Part shown: one piece after another, positions 43,940 to 53,161 of the stretch | Layout: each line of letters opens with the position of its first letter | How positions within the stretch are numbered: the first letter of the stretch is position 1 | Assembly: GCF_003012345.1 (NCBI RefSeq) | Contig: NZ_PVRV01000021.1 | Span: 235,394-299,393 of the forward strand | Length of the DNA: 64,000 bases | Reading direction: 5' to 3' | Origin: Phytohalomonas tamaricis | GTDB lineage: Bacteria > Pseudomonadota > Gammaproteobacteria > Pseudomonadales > Halomonadaceae | Position numbers and translations under genes: made by a program | The notes under the pieces: generated by a model | Seen by the model: the letters and a program-made list of their open reading frames with translations, nothing else | What the model was told of the DNA's origin: nothing | Database searches by the model: none

Positions 43940-44968
43940 TTACCGCTTCGTTTTAGGCCGGGTAGCGCCGCATACTGCAGGCTTTCCTGCTTTGGGCCGG
44001 CCCTTGCCCGCGGGCTTGCCACCCTGCTTGCCCTGGGGGGTGGGTTTACCTCCAGCCGTGGCCTTTGATTGGGGATGCGTTTTACCTGATGCCGCGAGTG
44101 GTTTCCCCTTACCTTTTGAGCGCGCTTTGCCGGTAGCCGCCTTACCGGCCCCTGTAGGCTTTGCGCCCGTACCCGGCTTGCCTTTGCGTGCATTCTGACC
44201 GGCCTGGGCGCGAGGTTTCGCTTTCGATTTGGCGCGTTTAGGCGCCGCTTCGGAGCCTTCAGTCAGCGCGAGGATCGTATCGATTTCTTTCGGCGTTAGG
44301 TCACGCCAGTCACCCAATGCCAGGCCTTTAAGCGAGACGTTCATGATCCGGGTGCGGATCAGTTGCGTCACCTCATAACCAAAATATTCACTCATGCGAC
44401 GTATTTGCCGGTTTAACCCCTGCACCAGGGTGATCGTAAATACAAACGTGGACGCTTTCTCCACTTTGCACTTCCTGGTCACTTGGCCAAGAATCGGCAC
44501 GCCCTTTTGCATGCCTTCAATAAATTCATCGGTAATCGGTTTATTGACCGTCACCTGATATTCTTTTTCGTGATTGTTGTCAGCGCGCAGAATCCTGTTC
44601 ACTAGGTCGCCGTTATTGGTGAGAAGAATCAGCCCTTGAGAGTCTTTATCCAGCCGACCAATCGGGAAAATACGCGCGCCATGTTTTACAAACTTAACGA
44701 TATTGTCTTTTTCACTCGACTCAGTGGTACTGACAATACCCACAGGCTTGTTGAGTGCAATCAGTATCAGGTCTTCCTCTTCCTGGGGCTCAATCTCTTG
44801 GCCGTTAACCTTTACCCGATCCCCGGCAACCACCTGATCGCCCGTGGTGGCACGACGACCATTAATCCAGACGTTGCCCTGTTCCACATAGCGGTCCGCT
44901 TCGCGGCGCGAGCATAGGCCGCTCTCGCTGATATATTTATTGATTCGGGTAGATTTTCGTAATGACAT
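43940..44968 (-). CDS. rluF: 23S rRNA pseudouridine synthase RluF with a long basic tail
   Basis: The first 235 residues are RluF: an S4 RNA-binding domain ([20 protein letters not shown] and [16 protein letters not shown]), then the RsuA-type catalytic domain with [19 protein letters not shown] containing the catalytic Asp, and [20 protein letters not shown]. RluF makes pseudouridine 2604 in 23S rRNA. Residues about 236-342 are a low-complexity tail rich in Lys, Gly, Ala and Pro ([20 protein letters not shown] and similar), longer than in E. coli RluF; it probably binds RNA. The ATG at 44968 is chosen to match the family start [13 protein letters not shown]. Confidence 0.9.
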   Translation of the reverse strand: MSLRKSTRINKYISESGLCSRREADRYVEQGNVWINGRRATTGDQVVAGDRVKVNGQEIEPQEEEDLILIALNKPVGIVSTTESSEKDNIVKFVKHGARIFPIGRLDKDSQGLILLTNNGDLVNRILRADNNHEKEYQVTVNKPITDEFIEGMQKGVPILGQVTRKCKVEKASTFVFTITLVQGLNRQIRRMSEYFGYEVTQLIRTRIMNVSLKGLALGDWRDLTPKEIDTILALTEGSEAAPKRAKSKAKPRAQAGQNARKGKPGTGAKPTGAGKAATGKARSKGKGKPLAASGKTHPQSKATAGGKPTPQGKQGGKPAGKGRPKAGKPAVCGATRPKTKR

Positions 44969-45290
44969 AACACGCCGCAAGGCTAAAAGTGGTTAGAAAG
45001 TACCGCTAAAAAGAGGCGCTTGGCTATTGCAGGAAGGCGACTGCTTCCTCGGTCGACTTCTAGCTTTAATTCTCAAGAATACTGATTTTATGCCCAGCAT
45101 ACGGACAGACAGTTGTTCCTGAAAGAAAGTAGAGGCCTCTGGACACGGCAGCCAAAAATACGCACCAATCGATCAACATGACAGCATCACAGCTTTTTCC
45201 GCAATCCTTCCCAGATAGGTTTGGCGTATTAGTAAGGCGATGCCTGCCATGTTTTCTCCGTCAGCACACATGGCCTATCCGGATATTCTA
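44969..45290. other. Intergenic stretch without a recognisable gene
   Basis: About 320 bases upstream of rluF. Nothing beyond a presumed rluF promoter on the minus strand can be supported. Confidence 0.45.
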
Positions 45291-45640
45291 CTATTCCTGT
45301 GTCATCCACCCGTGTCGTTCATACAGCGCCTGACCGTTTGCGGTAATCAGATACAGCCTTTCCTCCCCTAGCGCCCGGGCAGCTTGTTCCGCCGTTTCGA
45401 TCAGCCGATCTGCAATACCTTGCCCACGATAGTCGGGATGCACAAATAATCACGGCGAGCCAGGGGCGCAGATCTGCGCGTTGTGAACAGTCGCTCTCGA
45501 CAACACTTGCCATGCCCACCGGTCAGTCGTCGTGATGAGCAACACAGGTGAGCGGTGAGCCATTGTCATGAGCGGCACTGGCAAACAGCAGGCGCGTTTC
45601 TTCCAGTGTTCGTTTCGAGTGCACGCCCTACTGCCCATCG
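45291..45640 (-). pseudogene. GNAT acetyltransferase with stop and frameshift
   Basis: On the minus strand LEETRLLFASAAHDNGSPLT is followed by a stop (HHDD-stop-PVGMASVVESDCSQRADLRP), and after a frameshift near 45445 by VHPDYRGQGIADRLIETAEQ (the acetyl-CoA loop with the RGQGIA signature) and LYLITANGQALYERHGWMTQ to the end. This is a small GNAT N-acetyltransferase that no longer encodes a full protein. Confidence 0.8.
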
Positions 45641-46118
45641 CTGCTGCCCCTTATGACGCTCTCCTGGTCTGAGATGCACTCAAGTGGTTAGACTCAAATT
45701 ACATAATCGCCTGCTGTACTAGCGGGAGCTTGTTGGCGTTGTACTCATAAGAAAAATCGTCACTACCTCACCTCACTTAATGAGGTTCGCATCGTGTTCT
45801 TTAGTCCATACAGTTGATTTTTTAAAAGATACTGTCTGGACTTGCCCCTCCTAAACAGGCCCACTGCTACAACAGTATCTTCTCTTGATTTAAGTGAGTA
45901 GCAAAAGCCAGGCTGGAGCTAACACAGGCCTGACATGTTCTATATCGGATATCCACTACATTGGTCGAAGGTCGACATAAGGTGAATTGACTCTGCACTA
46001 CCCCCTCTCTAGTTTTGTTCGCCATAAGGACGATCATTCGCTAAACGAACATTATTCACATCCGAAGCTTCACTTTTATTCCATACATAATAATCACAGC
46101 ACCTCGGAGGATACCGCC
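45641..46118. other. Leader and promoter region of tctCBA
   Basis: About 480 bases. An inverted repeat ACCTCA-CTTAA-TGAGGT lies at 45770-45786, roughly 330 bases before the gene; it may be an operator. The ribosome site GGAGG is at 46105-46110. No gene is recognised. Confidence 0.4.
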
Positions 46119-47120
46119 ATGATCAAGAAAGCCCTGGCAACCCTGGCCCTTTCGGCTGGCGCACTAACTGCGCTCTCCCCGGCCTTGGCCGACTACCCGG
46201 AACGAAACATCGAAGGCATTATCCAATGGGGCGCCGGTGGTGCAACTGACAACGTTGCCCGCAGCCTGACGCCCCATGTCGAAGACGCCTTGGACACTAC
46301 TATTGTACTGACCAACCGCCCCGGCGGGACCGGTGTTATTGGCATGAATAGCGTGCTCACCAAGCCAGCCAATGGCTACACCCTGCTCTACGGGGCCGAA
46401 AACCCGCAGCTCTACCCGGTTATGGGCTTAGCCGACTTCACCTATGCCGATATGACACCTATCAATGTGATCGGACAAGGCTTGGTCGTCATTGCAGCAC
46501 CAGCCGACAAGGATTGGGAGAATTTGGGCGATCTGCTGAAGGACGCCCAGGCTAATCCAGGGACACTACGCATGGGCGGCACCGGAGCAGGTGGCCTACC
46601 TAATACCGTGCTGGCGATGATCAATTCCGTAGATGAGCTAGACGTCCGCAACGTGACCTTCGGTGGCGATGGTCCGGGTATTACCGCCATGCTCGGGGGT
46701 CATATCGACTTTATGCCGCTGAGCCTGGCCGCCGCCCAAGAGCATATCGCTTCCGGCCGCCTAAAGGGCTTGGCCGTGCTGACCAAAGAGCCGATCAAGC
46801 AGTTACCAGAGGTTGCGCCAATCACAGAGGCATTGCCCGAGATCGAGTCCTACCTGCCCTGGGGTCCATTCTGGACTGTTGCGGTCCGCAAGGAGACACC
46901 GGATGACATCGTGGCTACGCTTGCCGATGCCTATGAACAAGGCGTTGCTAACGAGCAGTTCCAGCAGTTCCTGACCAAGAACGGCGCTCAATCGCTCAAC
47001 CTCCGTGGCGAAGAAGCCAAACAGTTTCTAGACCGCTGGCAGTCCGTAACTGCATGGGCTCTGGAAAAGGCGGGGTCCGCCAAGGTTTCTCCCGAGGAAT
47101 TCGGCATAGCCAAGCCGTAA
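46119..47120 (+). CDS. tctC: TctC: periplasmic binding protein of a tripartite tricarboxylate transporter
   Basis: A 333-residue Bug-family receptor with a signal peptide (about 1-23, ending ALADY). YPERNIEGIIQWGAGGATDN, VVLTNRPGGTGVIGMNSVL-like sequence and the KPANGYTLLYG element are typical of TctC. It captures a carboxylate in the periplasm and delivers it to TctAB. The ATG at 46119 with GGAGG upstream begins a proper signal peptide; the longer frame is upstream of it. tctB and tctA follow. The substrate cannot be read from sequence; the tannase-family esterases downstream suggest an aromatic acid. Confidence 0.9.
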   Translation: MIKKALATLALSAGALTALSPALADYPERNIEGIIQWGAGGATDNVARSLTPHVEDALDTTIVLTNRPGGTGVIGMNSVLTKPANGYTLLYGAENPQLYPVMGLADFTYADMTPINVIGQGLVVIAAPADKDWENLGDLLKDAQANPGTLRMGGTGAGGLPNTVLAMINSVDELDVRNVTFGGDGPGITAMLGGHIDFMPLSLAAAQEHIASGRLKGLAVLTKEPIKQLPEVAPITEALPEIESYLPWGPFWTVAVRKETPDDIVATLADAYEQGVANEQFQQFLTKNGAQSLNLRGEEAKQFLDRWQSVTAWALEKAGSAKVSPEEFGIAKP

Positions 47121-47131
47121 CCTAGCGCGTT

Positions 47132-47167
47132 GAAACGGCGCGAAAACCTAAGCTTTTCCGCCGTTTC
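47132..47167 (+). terminator. Intercistronic hairpin between tctC and tctB
   Basis: Arms GAAACGGCG (47132-47140) and CGCCGTTTC (47159-47167) are exact complements. Stems at this place often stabilise the binding-protein part of the mRNA, giving more TctC than membrane subunits. A similar stem lies after the second tctC at 60568. Confidence 0.6.
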
Positions 47168-47182
47168 CCCATGGAGGAACCC

Positions 47183-47659
47183 ATGTCTAAGCAATCCAAA
47201 CTCCAGCCAGGCGAGCCCGCATTCAATTTAATGCTGCTGCTGTTCAGCCTAGGCATCTTCTACGAAGCCTATCGGATTTCAGGTCCCGGCTTCGAATCGA
47301 TCAGCTCACCTGGTGCCTTTCCCCTCGGCCTGGGCATCGTTCTGATCCTGTCGATGGTGGTCATCATAGCCGGCCAGTTCCGCAAGCAGAAGCCGGATAC
47401 TCAGGGCGCCTTGGATGAAGCCCGACAATTCATGAGTGCCCATTTTCCTTTGCCGATCGTCATCTTTTCGACCATGGCCATCGGTTATCTATTGCTACTT
47501 GAACCGCTGGGCTTCGTCATCAGTACCCTGCTATTCCTGTTCGTCTCGATGGTCTATCTGCGTCATGGCCGCTTCGTATCTTCTGCGATCATTGCAGCCG
47601 TTTCCATTGCCATCATCTACTCCCTGTTCAAATTGTTGTTCCAGGTTTACCTACCCTGA
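47183..47659 (+). CDS. tctB: TctB: small membrane subunit of the tripartite tricarboxylate transporter
   Basis: A 158-residue protein with four membrane helices (about 15-32, 47-65, 88-106 and 118-155). PGFESISSPGAFPLGLGIVL is the typical TctB first-loop element. An upstream ATG at 47171 lies within the GGAGG ribosome site, so the ATG at 47183 is chosen. Followed after 12 bases by tctA. Confidence 0.85.
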   Translation: MSKQSKLQPGEPAFNLMLLLFSLGIFYEAYRISGPGFESISSPGAFPLGLGIVLILSMVVIIAGQFRKQKPDTQGALDEARQFMSAHFPLPIVIFSTMAIGYLLLLEPLGFVISTLLFLFVSMVYLRHGRFVSSAIIAAVSIAIIYSLFKLLFQVYLP

Positions 47660-47671
47660 CGAGGTTCTCCC

Positions 47672-49174
47672 ATGGCTGACTCGTTCACCTATTTCCTGAT
47701 GTCATGGACCGATCTGTCGCTGCTATTATTGACGGCAATCGGTACCTTCGCCGGCATTTATATCGGCGCCATTCCTGGCCTCTCGGTAACAATGGCCGTG
47801 TCGATCCTGATTTCATTCACCTTTGCTTGGGACGTTAATGATGCCCTTGCGTTGATGGTGGGGGTTTTCTGTGGTGGCGTGTACGGCGGCTCTCGTACGG
47901 CCATTTTGCTCAACATCCCTGGGGCGCCCTCTGCGGTTGCCACTTCCTTTGACGGTTATCCCCTAGCCCAGCAGGGCGAGGCAGGACAAGCCATTGGGCT
48001 AAGTACAGTCATGTCCGTGATCGGCGGTCTGATCGGGGTACTGATCCTGGCCAGTACCGCGCCTGTACTATCCGAATTCGCGCTGCAGTTCGCACCGCGC
48101 GACTATTTCCTGATTGCCGTGCTCGGCCTGTTGCTTGTCGGTAGCCTTGCAGCGGAGTCGCTGTCACGGGGTATCTTCGCCGCGTCTCTGGGCGCAGTCA
48201 TTGGCCTAGTCGGCATGGACCCGGTCACAGCTGAAGGACGCTTCACCTTAGGCAGTATGCAGCTACTGGGCGGCATTCATTACGTCGTGGTCATGATCGG
48301 CCTGTTCGGTGTTGCCGAAGCGCTCTTCCAGTTGCATCAGCTTAACGTCAAACCGGTGCGCCAGAATGTCGAGAAGATTATTCCTTCACTCAATTTGGTG
48401 CTGAAATTTCTGCCGCTGTCGATTCGTACTTCGATCATCGGGGTCATCGTGGGTGCCCTACCCGGCACTGGCGGCGACATCGCTTCGCTGTTCGCCTACG
48501 ATCACGCCAAGCGTTCGGTCAAGAACCCCTCCAAGCCCTTCGGTCAGGGCGCCTACGAGGGGCTGGTGGCACCCGAAAGTGCCAACAACGCAGCCGTGGG
48601 CGGTGCCTTCGTACCCATGCTGACACTAGGTATGCCCGGCGATGCCGTCACTGCGGTCATGCTTGGAGCATTGGTCATCCATGGGCTCAACCCCGGTCCG
48701 ATGCTAATGGTAACAACACCGTACATCTTCTGGTTCATGGTAGGCGCGCTGGTGTTGGCCAATTTTTTTCTGCTAATCTTTGGTCTGATGGGCATCAAGT
48801 TGTTCTCCAAAGTCGTCGAGTTACCCAAGGCAATCCTGGTTCCGTTGATCTTGGTGTTGTGCGTGGTGGGTAGCTACTCACTGAACAACAGCATGAATGA
48901 GGTCTACTGGATGCTCGGCTTTGGCATTGCTGGCTATTTCCTTAAAATCTTTGGCTTCCAGATGGGACCGATCATTCTCGGTGTTATCCTCGGTCCGCTG
49001 ATGGATAACTCCTATCGCCAGGCCATGTCCTCGGTAGGTGACAGTATGCCGGCCTTTCTGATTGAGCTGATGACCAATCCTTTATCCATCGTGCTGACCC
49101 TGGCTATCATTTTGTTGCTCTTGAGCAACCTTCCCTTGAAGCGAATGATACGAAGCAGCAAGAATCCCTCATGA
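47672..49174 (+). CDS. tctA: TctA: large permease of the tripartite tricarboxylate transporter
   Basis: A 500-residue permease with about 11-12 membrane helices. The conserved IGAIPGLSVTMAVSILISFT, GGSRTAILLNIPGAPSAVAT and, in the second half, GALPGTGGDIASLFAYDHAK with PESANNAAVGGAFVPMLTLG are the TctA hallmarks. It forms the transport channel with TctB. The operon ends at a short hairpin (49183-49199). Confidence 0.92.
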   Translation: MADSFTYFLMSWTDLSLLLLTAIGTFAGIYIGAIPGLSVTMAVSILISFTFAWDVNDALALMVGVFCGGVYGGSRTAILLNIPGAPSAVATSFDGYPLAQQGEAGQAIGLSTVMSVIGGLIGVLILASTAPVLSEFALQFAPRDYFLIAVLGLLLVGSLAAESLSRGIFAASLGAVIGLVGMDPVTAEGRFTLGSMQLLGGIHYVVVMIGLFGVAEALFQLHQLNVKPVRQNVEKIIPSLNLVLKFLPLSIRTSIIGVIVGALPGTGGDIASLFAYDHAKRSVKNPSKPFGQGAYEGLVAPESANNAAVGGAFVPMLTLGMPGDAVTAVMLGALVIHGLNPGPMLMVTTPYIFWFMVGALVLANFFLLIFGLMGIKLFSKVVELPKAILVPLILVLCVVGSYSLNNSMNEVYWMLGFGIAGYFLKIFGFQMGPIILGVILGPLMDNSYRQAMSSVGDSMPAFLIELMTNPLSIVLTLAIILLLLSNLPLKRMIRSSKNPS

Positions 49175-49182
49175 TCGACTGT

Positions 49183-49199
49183 CCGGGGCATTGCCCCGG
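49183..49199 (+). terminator. Hairpin after tctA
   Basis: CCGGGGC-ATT-GCCCCGG followed by GCCTTGTTT. A compact GC stem with a poor T-run; probable weak terminator. Confidence 0.6.
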
Positions 49200-49241
49200 G
49201 CCTTGTTTATCTGTTTGAGGAGTTCTGAGTGACGCCTTCTT

Positions 49242-49418
49242 GGGACAGGTTCTAACCAACGCCTACACCGGTGAGCCCGGCCCCTTCAGTAGTGCGATTC
49301 TGGCCTATATGGTCCGAGGCGTTACTCAACCGCGTTCAACCCCGTAACATTGAACCCCACCATATCGCCGCACACTTGCGCGCCCTGCCGATGCCTTTGC
49401 TGAACATGTCGAAGTAAG
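49242..49418. repeat. Duplicated segment, copy 1 (after tctA)
   Basis: About 177 bases starting GGGACAGGTTCTAACC and running to GAAGTA, with a second copy at 52721-52888 after the first tannase gene. Shared blocks include GCCTA(C/T)ACCGGTGAGCC, TCTGGCCTATATG and CACCATATCGC. Broken frames suggest the end of an old gene of unknown family. It marks one edge of the block duplicated with the tannase gene. Confidence 0.7.
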
Positions 49419-49836
49419 AGTAGCCACTAAGGCTATGGCACGCGGCTGAGGATGCCACTGGCTAGCGATGAGGAGGAAGCTTCACTCTCCCACAACTTAA
49501 TGATCCGCGAGCGAGAAAGTATCTTTGCCCTCTCCAACGAGAAATAGCAGGCGCTCCAGGACTTGCCCATGTATGCGAGCCTATCCCTGCTTCGGACCTA
49601 CCAAAGTCCGAACTCGACGGCAAGGCTCTGGCCCCTTAGGCGCTCATACGTTAAAGAAACACACTGCCCAATCCTTAACCAAGAACTATATAAGGAACCA
49701 ACGCTCCGGCTACGGGCATGAGCAAACGCTTAGCATTCATTGGGCCTGGATAACAACTTTACTCCCAACGCCGCGCCCCGACGGGTGGCTAACTGAGGTC
49801 ACAAACCGCGCTTCGCGGCCAATCTTTTCGCAACAA
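49419..49836. other. Intergenic stretch, probable gene debris
   Basis: About 420 bases with no intact gene. Part of it (around 49565-49640, GCGAGCCTATCCC...GTCCGAAC) is again recognisable in the second copy near 52911-52960, so this is the remainder of the duplicated block. Confidence 0.45.
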
Positions 49837-50424
49837 CTAGTCTGGTGGCGCAGCTTTTGCCAACAGTGGAGTCATTGCCAGCCTCATCAACTCACCTGCC
49901 GTGGGCCACGCGACAAAGGTCATCGCGGGGGCATAGGCAATCTCGTGGAGCAGCGCACCCAGAGTTTCTGGATCGTCGGCGATGCCGGGAAACTGCTGCA
50001 ATAGGCATTCACCGAGCTGGCGCCAATGCCCGCTCAGTATCTCTTCCTGCCGCTTGAGGGATGCGGCGCCCTTCGGGGCGACGCGCGCGTGTTCCATAAT
50101 GGTGAGTGACCAGCTGCCGCTGCCTGAACGATCATTCGCCCAATCAACGAGCAGCTCGACAACGTCAGCAGCACAATTAGCACGCTCAATCTTCCCGCAA
50201 AGCTCGCCCAGACACTGCTGACCCTGGCTGTCCAAGACCTCCAGGAGAATGGCGTCCTTGCCTTCGAAGTTGGAATACACCGCACCCTTGCTATAACCGG
50301 CGGCGTCCGCGATCCGCTCTACGGAAGTCGTGGCATAACCTTCCTTGAAAAACAGCTCTCGCGCCGCAGTAAGCAGCCGCTCGCGCGTTAATGCCTGACT
50401 CTCTTCCCGGCTCAATCTCGCCAT
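49837..50424 (-). CDS. TetR-family transcriptional repressor
   Basis: A 195-residue repressor: the N-terminal helix-turn-helix (about 12-58, TRERLLTAARELFFKEGYAT, AGYSKGAVYSNFEGKDAIL) followed by a helical ligand domain with a TetR_C-like QEEILSGHWRQLGECLLQQF. The ATG at 50424 is preferred to the TTG at 50427. It is divergent from the first tannase gene. The perfect palindrome ATACCAATTGGTAT at 50456 lies between them, so it probably represses itself and the esterase. Confidence 0.85.
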   Translation of the reverse strand: MARLSREESQALTRERLLTAARELFFKEGYATTSVERIADAAGYSKGAVYSNFEGKDAILLEVLDSQGQQCLGELCGKIERANCAADVVELLVDWANDRSGSGSWSLTIMEHARVAPKGAASLKRQEEILSGHWRQLGECLLQQFPGIADDPETLGALLHEIAYAPAMTFVAWPTAGELMRLAMTPLLAKAAPPD

Positions 50425-50455
50425 CAATCATCTTTCCTGTTTATTTTCACAACTA

Positions 50456-50469
50456 ATACCAATTGGTAT
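50456..50469. promoter_or_regulatory. Palindromic operator between tetR and tannase gene 1
   Basis: ATACCAATTGGTAT is a perfect 14-base palindrome 32 bases before the tetR start. The matching region of the second copy (53008-53029) keeps the TTGGTATC half-site. Confidence 0.65.
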
Positions 50470-50866
50470 CAGGATTATAACTAGCATGTGAGTTATATTC
50501 GTTTCTGTGCATTGATTAGTGGCTTAAATGCAAGTCGCTACTCTTCGCAGTGCACTCCAGCGACGAAGCCACATTCCGCCAGCCGATAGGCCATCACGGA
50601 GGTTGCTTATGATTACGTTTCACTATGCCATCAAGATCGCAGTACCACGCGCCAAAGACTGACCACGAGACTGACCCGGTGCTTTGCCATCTCAAGGAAC
50701 ACTTCGTGCGCGCGCATTTCAAGGAGGTTAACCCGAGCCTGTGGGTTCCGTCGCTGTTCGACAAAAAGAAGCAATGATCACAACAACCATACGGGCGTGC
50801 AGACAATTCGATCCATTTATTTTGGATAAATTAACTGACTCCCAACCCGTAGAGAAGAGCCTCTAT
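50470..50866. promoter_or_regulatory. Leader of tannase gene 1 (duplicated region)
   Basis: About 400 bases upstream of the esterase. CTACTCTTCGCAGTGCACTC (50538-50557) recurs at 53091-53110, and a short ATGATTA-starting frame at about 50608 corresponds to the longer small frame in copy 2 but stops after about 17 codons. A second short frame ends SLWVPSLFDKKKQ. None is convincingly a gene. Confidence 0.5.
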
Positions 50867-52678
50867 ATGAAGACATGGATTAGTACCCTGGGCGGTGTCG
50901 CGGTACTCGCCCTCACCCTGGTGGGGCAGGAAGCCCATGCGCGGCAAGAATCCCATGCGTGGCAGGAATCCCATGTACGACAGGAATCCCATGGGCAAGC
51001 CACTCCAGAAACACTGAACGTGGTGAACCCCACCGCCAGTTGCGCGTCGCTCGCCGACGTCGATCTCACCCAAATCGGAGGCGAAGGCAGCGCTGTCACC
51101 TCAGCAACCGAGACTACCAGCGACGGCATCTCGGTCTGCTCGGTAGAAGGTACGCTCGCCCCCGAAATCAATTTTCAGGTGCTGTTACCGACCGAAAGCT
51201 GGACCCAGCGTTATCTACAGGTTGGCTGCGGCGGCCTGTGTGGCCAGATCACGCTGACCTCCGGCGCCTCCGATGGCTGCAAGGTGCTCAATGACGGCGG
51301 TTTTGTCATGGCGGCGACCGACATGGGCCATTCCGGCGAGATGATGAGCGACGGCAGCTGGGGGCTGGACGACCAAAAGCGTGCCGACTTCGCCTACCGC
51401 GCCCAGCACCTGACCTCTGAAGCGGCCAAAACGCTGATCAAGACGTTCTACGGCCAGCCGCAACAGTATGCTTACTTCAATGGTTGCTCTGATGGCGGCC
51501 GCGAGGCGTTGATGGAGGCGATGCGCTTCCCCGATGACTTCGATGGCATCATCGCCGGCGCGCCCGCCATGCTGTTCCAGGTACAGAATACGCTCTATCA
51601 CGCCTGGCAGGCAGAGTCGAACACCGATGAGAATGGCAACGTGATCCTGCTCACCGACCGCCTGCCGATCCTGCACAATGCTGTAGTCGAAGCCTGCGAT
51701 GCGAAGGATGGCGCAAAAGACGGCCTGATCGCCAACCCTGCGGCCTGTCACTTCGATGTCGCCAGGATCACCTGCACACAGGATGCTACCGACACCTCGG
51801 CCTGCCTCACACCCGCAGAAGCGGAAGTGGCCCGGAAGTTCTATGCAGGGCCGCGGGACCCCGAGACGGGCGCTTATCTCACGGCCGGTCAGCCTTTATA
51901 TGGCTCAGAACTCGAGTGGGATGGCGTGTATGTCACCGATGCGGCGGACGGCTCGTTGATGAGCACCAACGCCTCGCTGGCGGTGATACGCTACCTCGCG
52001 TTCGAAGAAGCACGGCCGGACGCCACGCTGGACTCATTCTCGTTCACCACGTCGACCCTCGATGCGCTTCGCCCGCGTCATAAGCTATTCGATGCAACGA
52101 ACCCGGACCTGTCGGCCTTCAAACAATCCGGCGGTAAGTTGATCATGTGGCATGGTCTCTCCGACCCCCACATCTCACCGGCGAATACCGTCGCGCTGCA
52201 TAAAGCGATGTACGCACAGATGGGCAAGAAAAACGTACAACAGTTTGAGCGCCTGTACCTGCTGCCTGGCGTAGGTCACTGCGGCCAAGGTGAGGGACCG
52301 AGCAATATCGACCTGCTGACACCAATGATGTCCTGGGTCGAAAGAGGCAACGCACCGTACGCCGTGATGACAAGCGCCACGAGCGCGGAAAGCGATTCTG
52401 ACACAGCGAGCTCTGGCAGCGATGTGGCGGGAGATGCTTCGCAGAAGGGCGGCAAGCACAAAGGCGAGAAGCATAGAAAGCCGCCGATGACGCAGCAATC
52501 CACATTAGCAGAGGCGTCGCGTCCTGTTTACCCCTATCCGGCAACCGCTCATTACACCGGCAGAGGTAGTGTCTACGACGCAGCCAACTGGGAAAAGGGT
52601 CACCCGGCCGAAACAGTGCATCTGCGCGACTGGCCTGGAAGCGATCTCTTCACCCCTTATAATTTTTCAGAGCAATAA
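50867..52678 (+). CDS. Tannase/feruloyl-esterase family protein, copy 1
   Basis: A 603-residue exported esterase. Signal peptide about 1-25, then four hexapeptide repeats of the type (G/R/W)QE(A/S)H(A/V/G). Catalytic residues visible: Ser in FNGCSDGGREALMEAMRFP, Asp in WHGLSDPHISP, and His in LLPGVGHCGQGEGP; the neighbouring Cys residues give the CS-D-HC pattern, where a disulfide joins the residues next to Ser and His. The family includes tannases, feruloyl esterases and MHETase. Start at 50867 gives the signal peptide. It is about 80 percent similar to copy 2 at 53351, and a UUCG-capped hairpin follows. Confidence 0.85.
   Translation: MKTWISTLGGVAVLALTLVGQEAHARQESHAWQESHVRQESHGQATPETLNVVNPTASCASLADVDLTQIGGEGSAVTSATETTSDGISVCSVEGTLAPEINFQVLLPTESWTQRYLQVGCGGLCGQITLTSGASDGCKVLNDGGFVMAATDMGHSGEMMSDGSWGLDDQKRADFAYRAQHLTSEAAKTLIKTFYGQPQQYAYFNGCSDGGREALMEAMRFPDDFDGIIAGAPAMLFQVQNTLYHAWQAESNTDENGNVILLTDRLPILHNAVVEACDAKDGAKDGLIANPAACHFDVARITCTQDATDTSACLTPAEAEVARKFYAGPRDPETGAYLTAGQPLYGSELEWDGVYVTDAADGSLMSTNASLAVIRYLAFEEARPDATLDSFSFTTSTLDALRPRHKLFDATNPDLSAFKQSGGKLIMWHGLSDPHISPANTVALHKAMYAQMGKKNVQQFERLYLLPGVGHCGQGEGPSNIDLLTPMMSWVERGNAPYAVMTSATSAESDSDTASSGSDVAGDASQKGGKHKGEKHRKPPMTQQSTLAEASRPVYPYPATAHYTGRGSVYDAANWEKGHPAETVHLRDWPGSDLFTPYNFSEQ
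50924..50995 (+). repeat. 18-bp minisatellite, four units, in tannase gene 1
   Basis: Units 50924-50941, 50942-50959, 50960-50977 and 50978-50995 (for example CGGCAAGAATCCCATGCG) encode GQEAHA, RQESHA, WQESHV and RQESHG directly after the signal peptide. The second esterase copy lacks the array. Confidence 0.85.
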
Positions 52679-52684
52679 CCACTG

Positions 52685-52708
52685 GCCCCCGCGTTTCGAC
52701 GCGGGGGC
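52685..52708 (+). terminator. Terminator-like hairpin after tannase gene 1
   Basis: GCCCCCGCGT-TTCG-ACGCGGGGGC: a perfect 10-bp stem with a UUCG tetraloop, 6 bases after the stop codon. No T-run follows. Confidence 0.75.
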
Positions 52709-52720
52709 ATGATCGTCTCC

Positions 52721-52888
52721 GGGACAGGTCCTGACCGGCGCCTATACCGGTGAGCCCCGGCCCCTTCCGCAGTGCAATTCTGGCCTATATGTCCCAAAGC
52801 GGTACTCAACCCCGCAATATTGAATTCCACCATATCGCAGCAAACTTGCGCGCCTTGCCGATGTCTTTGCTGAGAATGTCGAAGTAAA
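52721..52888. repeat. Duplicated segment, copy 2 (after tannase gene 1)
   Basis: Counterpart of 49242-49418 with shared blocks such as TGAGCCCCGGCCCCTTC-like, TCTGGCCTATATG and AACTTGCGCGCC. Its position shows that the esterase was duplicated together with upstream sequence; the TetR gene present in copy 1 is missing here. Confidence 0.7.
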
Positions 52889-53007
52889 GAGAGTCTTCTC
52901 CATATAGGCGAGCCTATCCCCGTCTCGGGTCGACTAGGGTCCGAACCTGACTACAAGGCTTTGGCTCCCGCGCCATTGATAGCCTTTCCTCTGTATTTCC
53001 ATAATTT

Positions 53008-53029
53008 AATCCCGATTGGTATCGGGATT
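53008..53029. promoter_or_regulatory. Remodelled operator upstream of tannase gene 2
   Basis: AATCCCGAT-TGGT-ATCGGGATT has perfect 9-base arms. It aligns with the copy 1 operator region, sharing ATTGGTATC and GGATTATA, but the palindrome is now centred differently. No TetR gene accompanies it. Confidence 0.6.
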
Positions 53030-53161
53030 ATAGATAGCATGTGAACTACCTACGTTGATATGCGCGGAATATCGGCTGCATGACAAAACGCTACTCTTCG
53101 CAGTGCACTCCAGCGCCAAACCATATTCCGCCGACCAGCAGGTCATCCAGGGAGGATGCTC

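Noticed and set aside
44969-44980. Alternative TTG start of rluF adding four residues
   Set aside because: The ATG at 44968 begins at the conserved family N-terminus.
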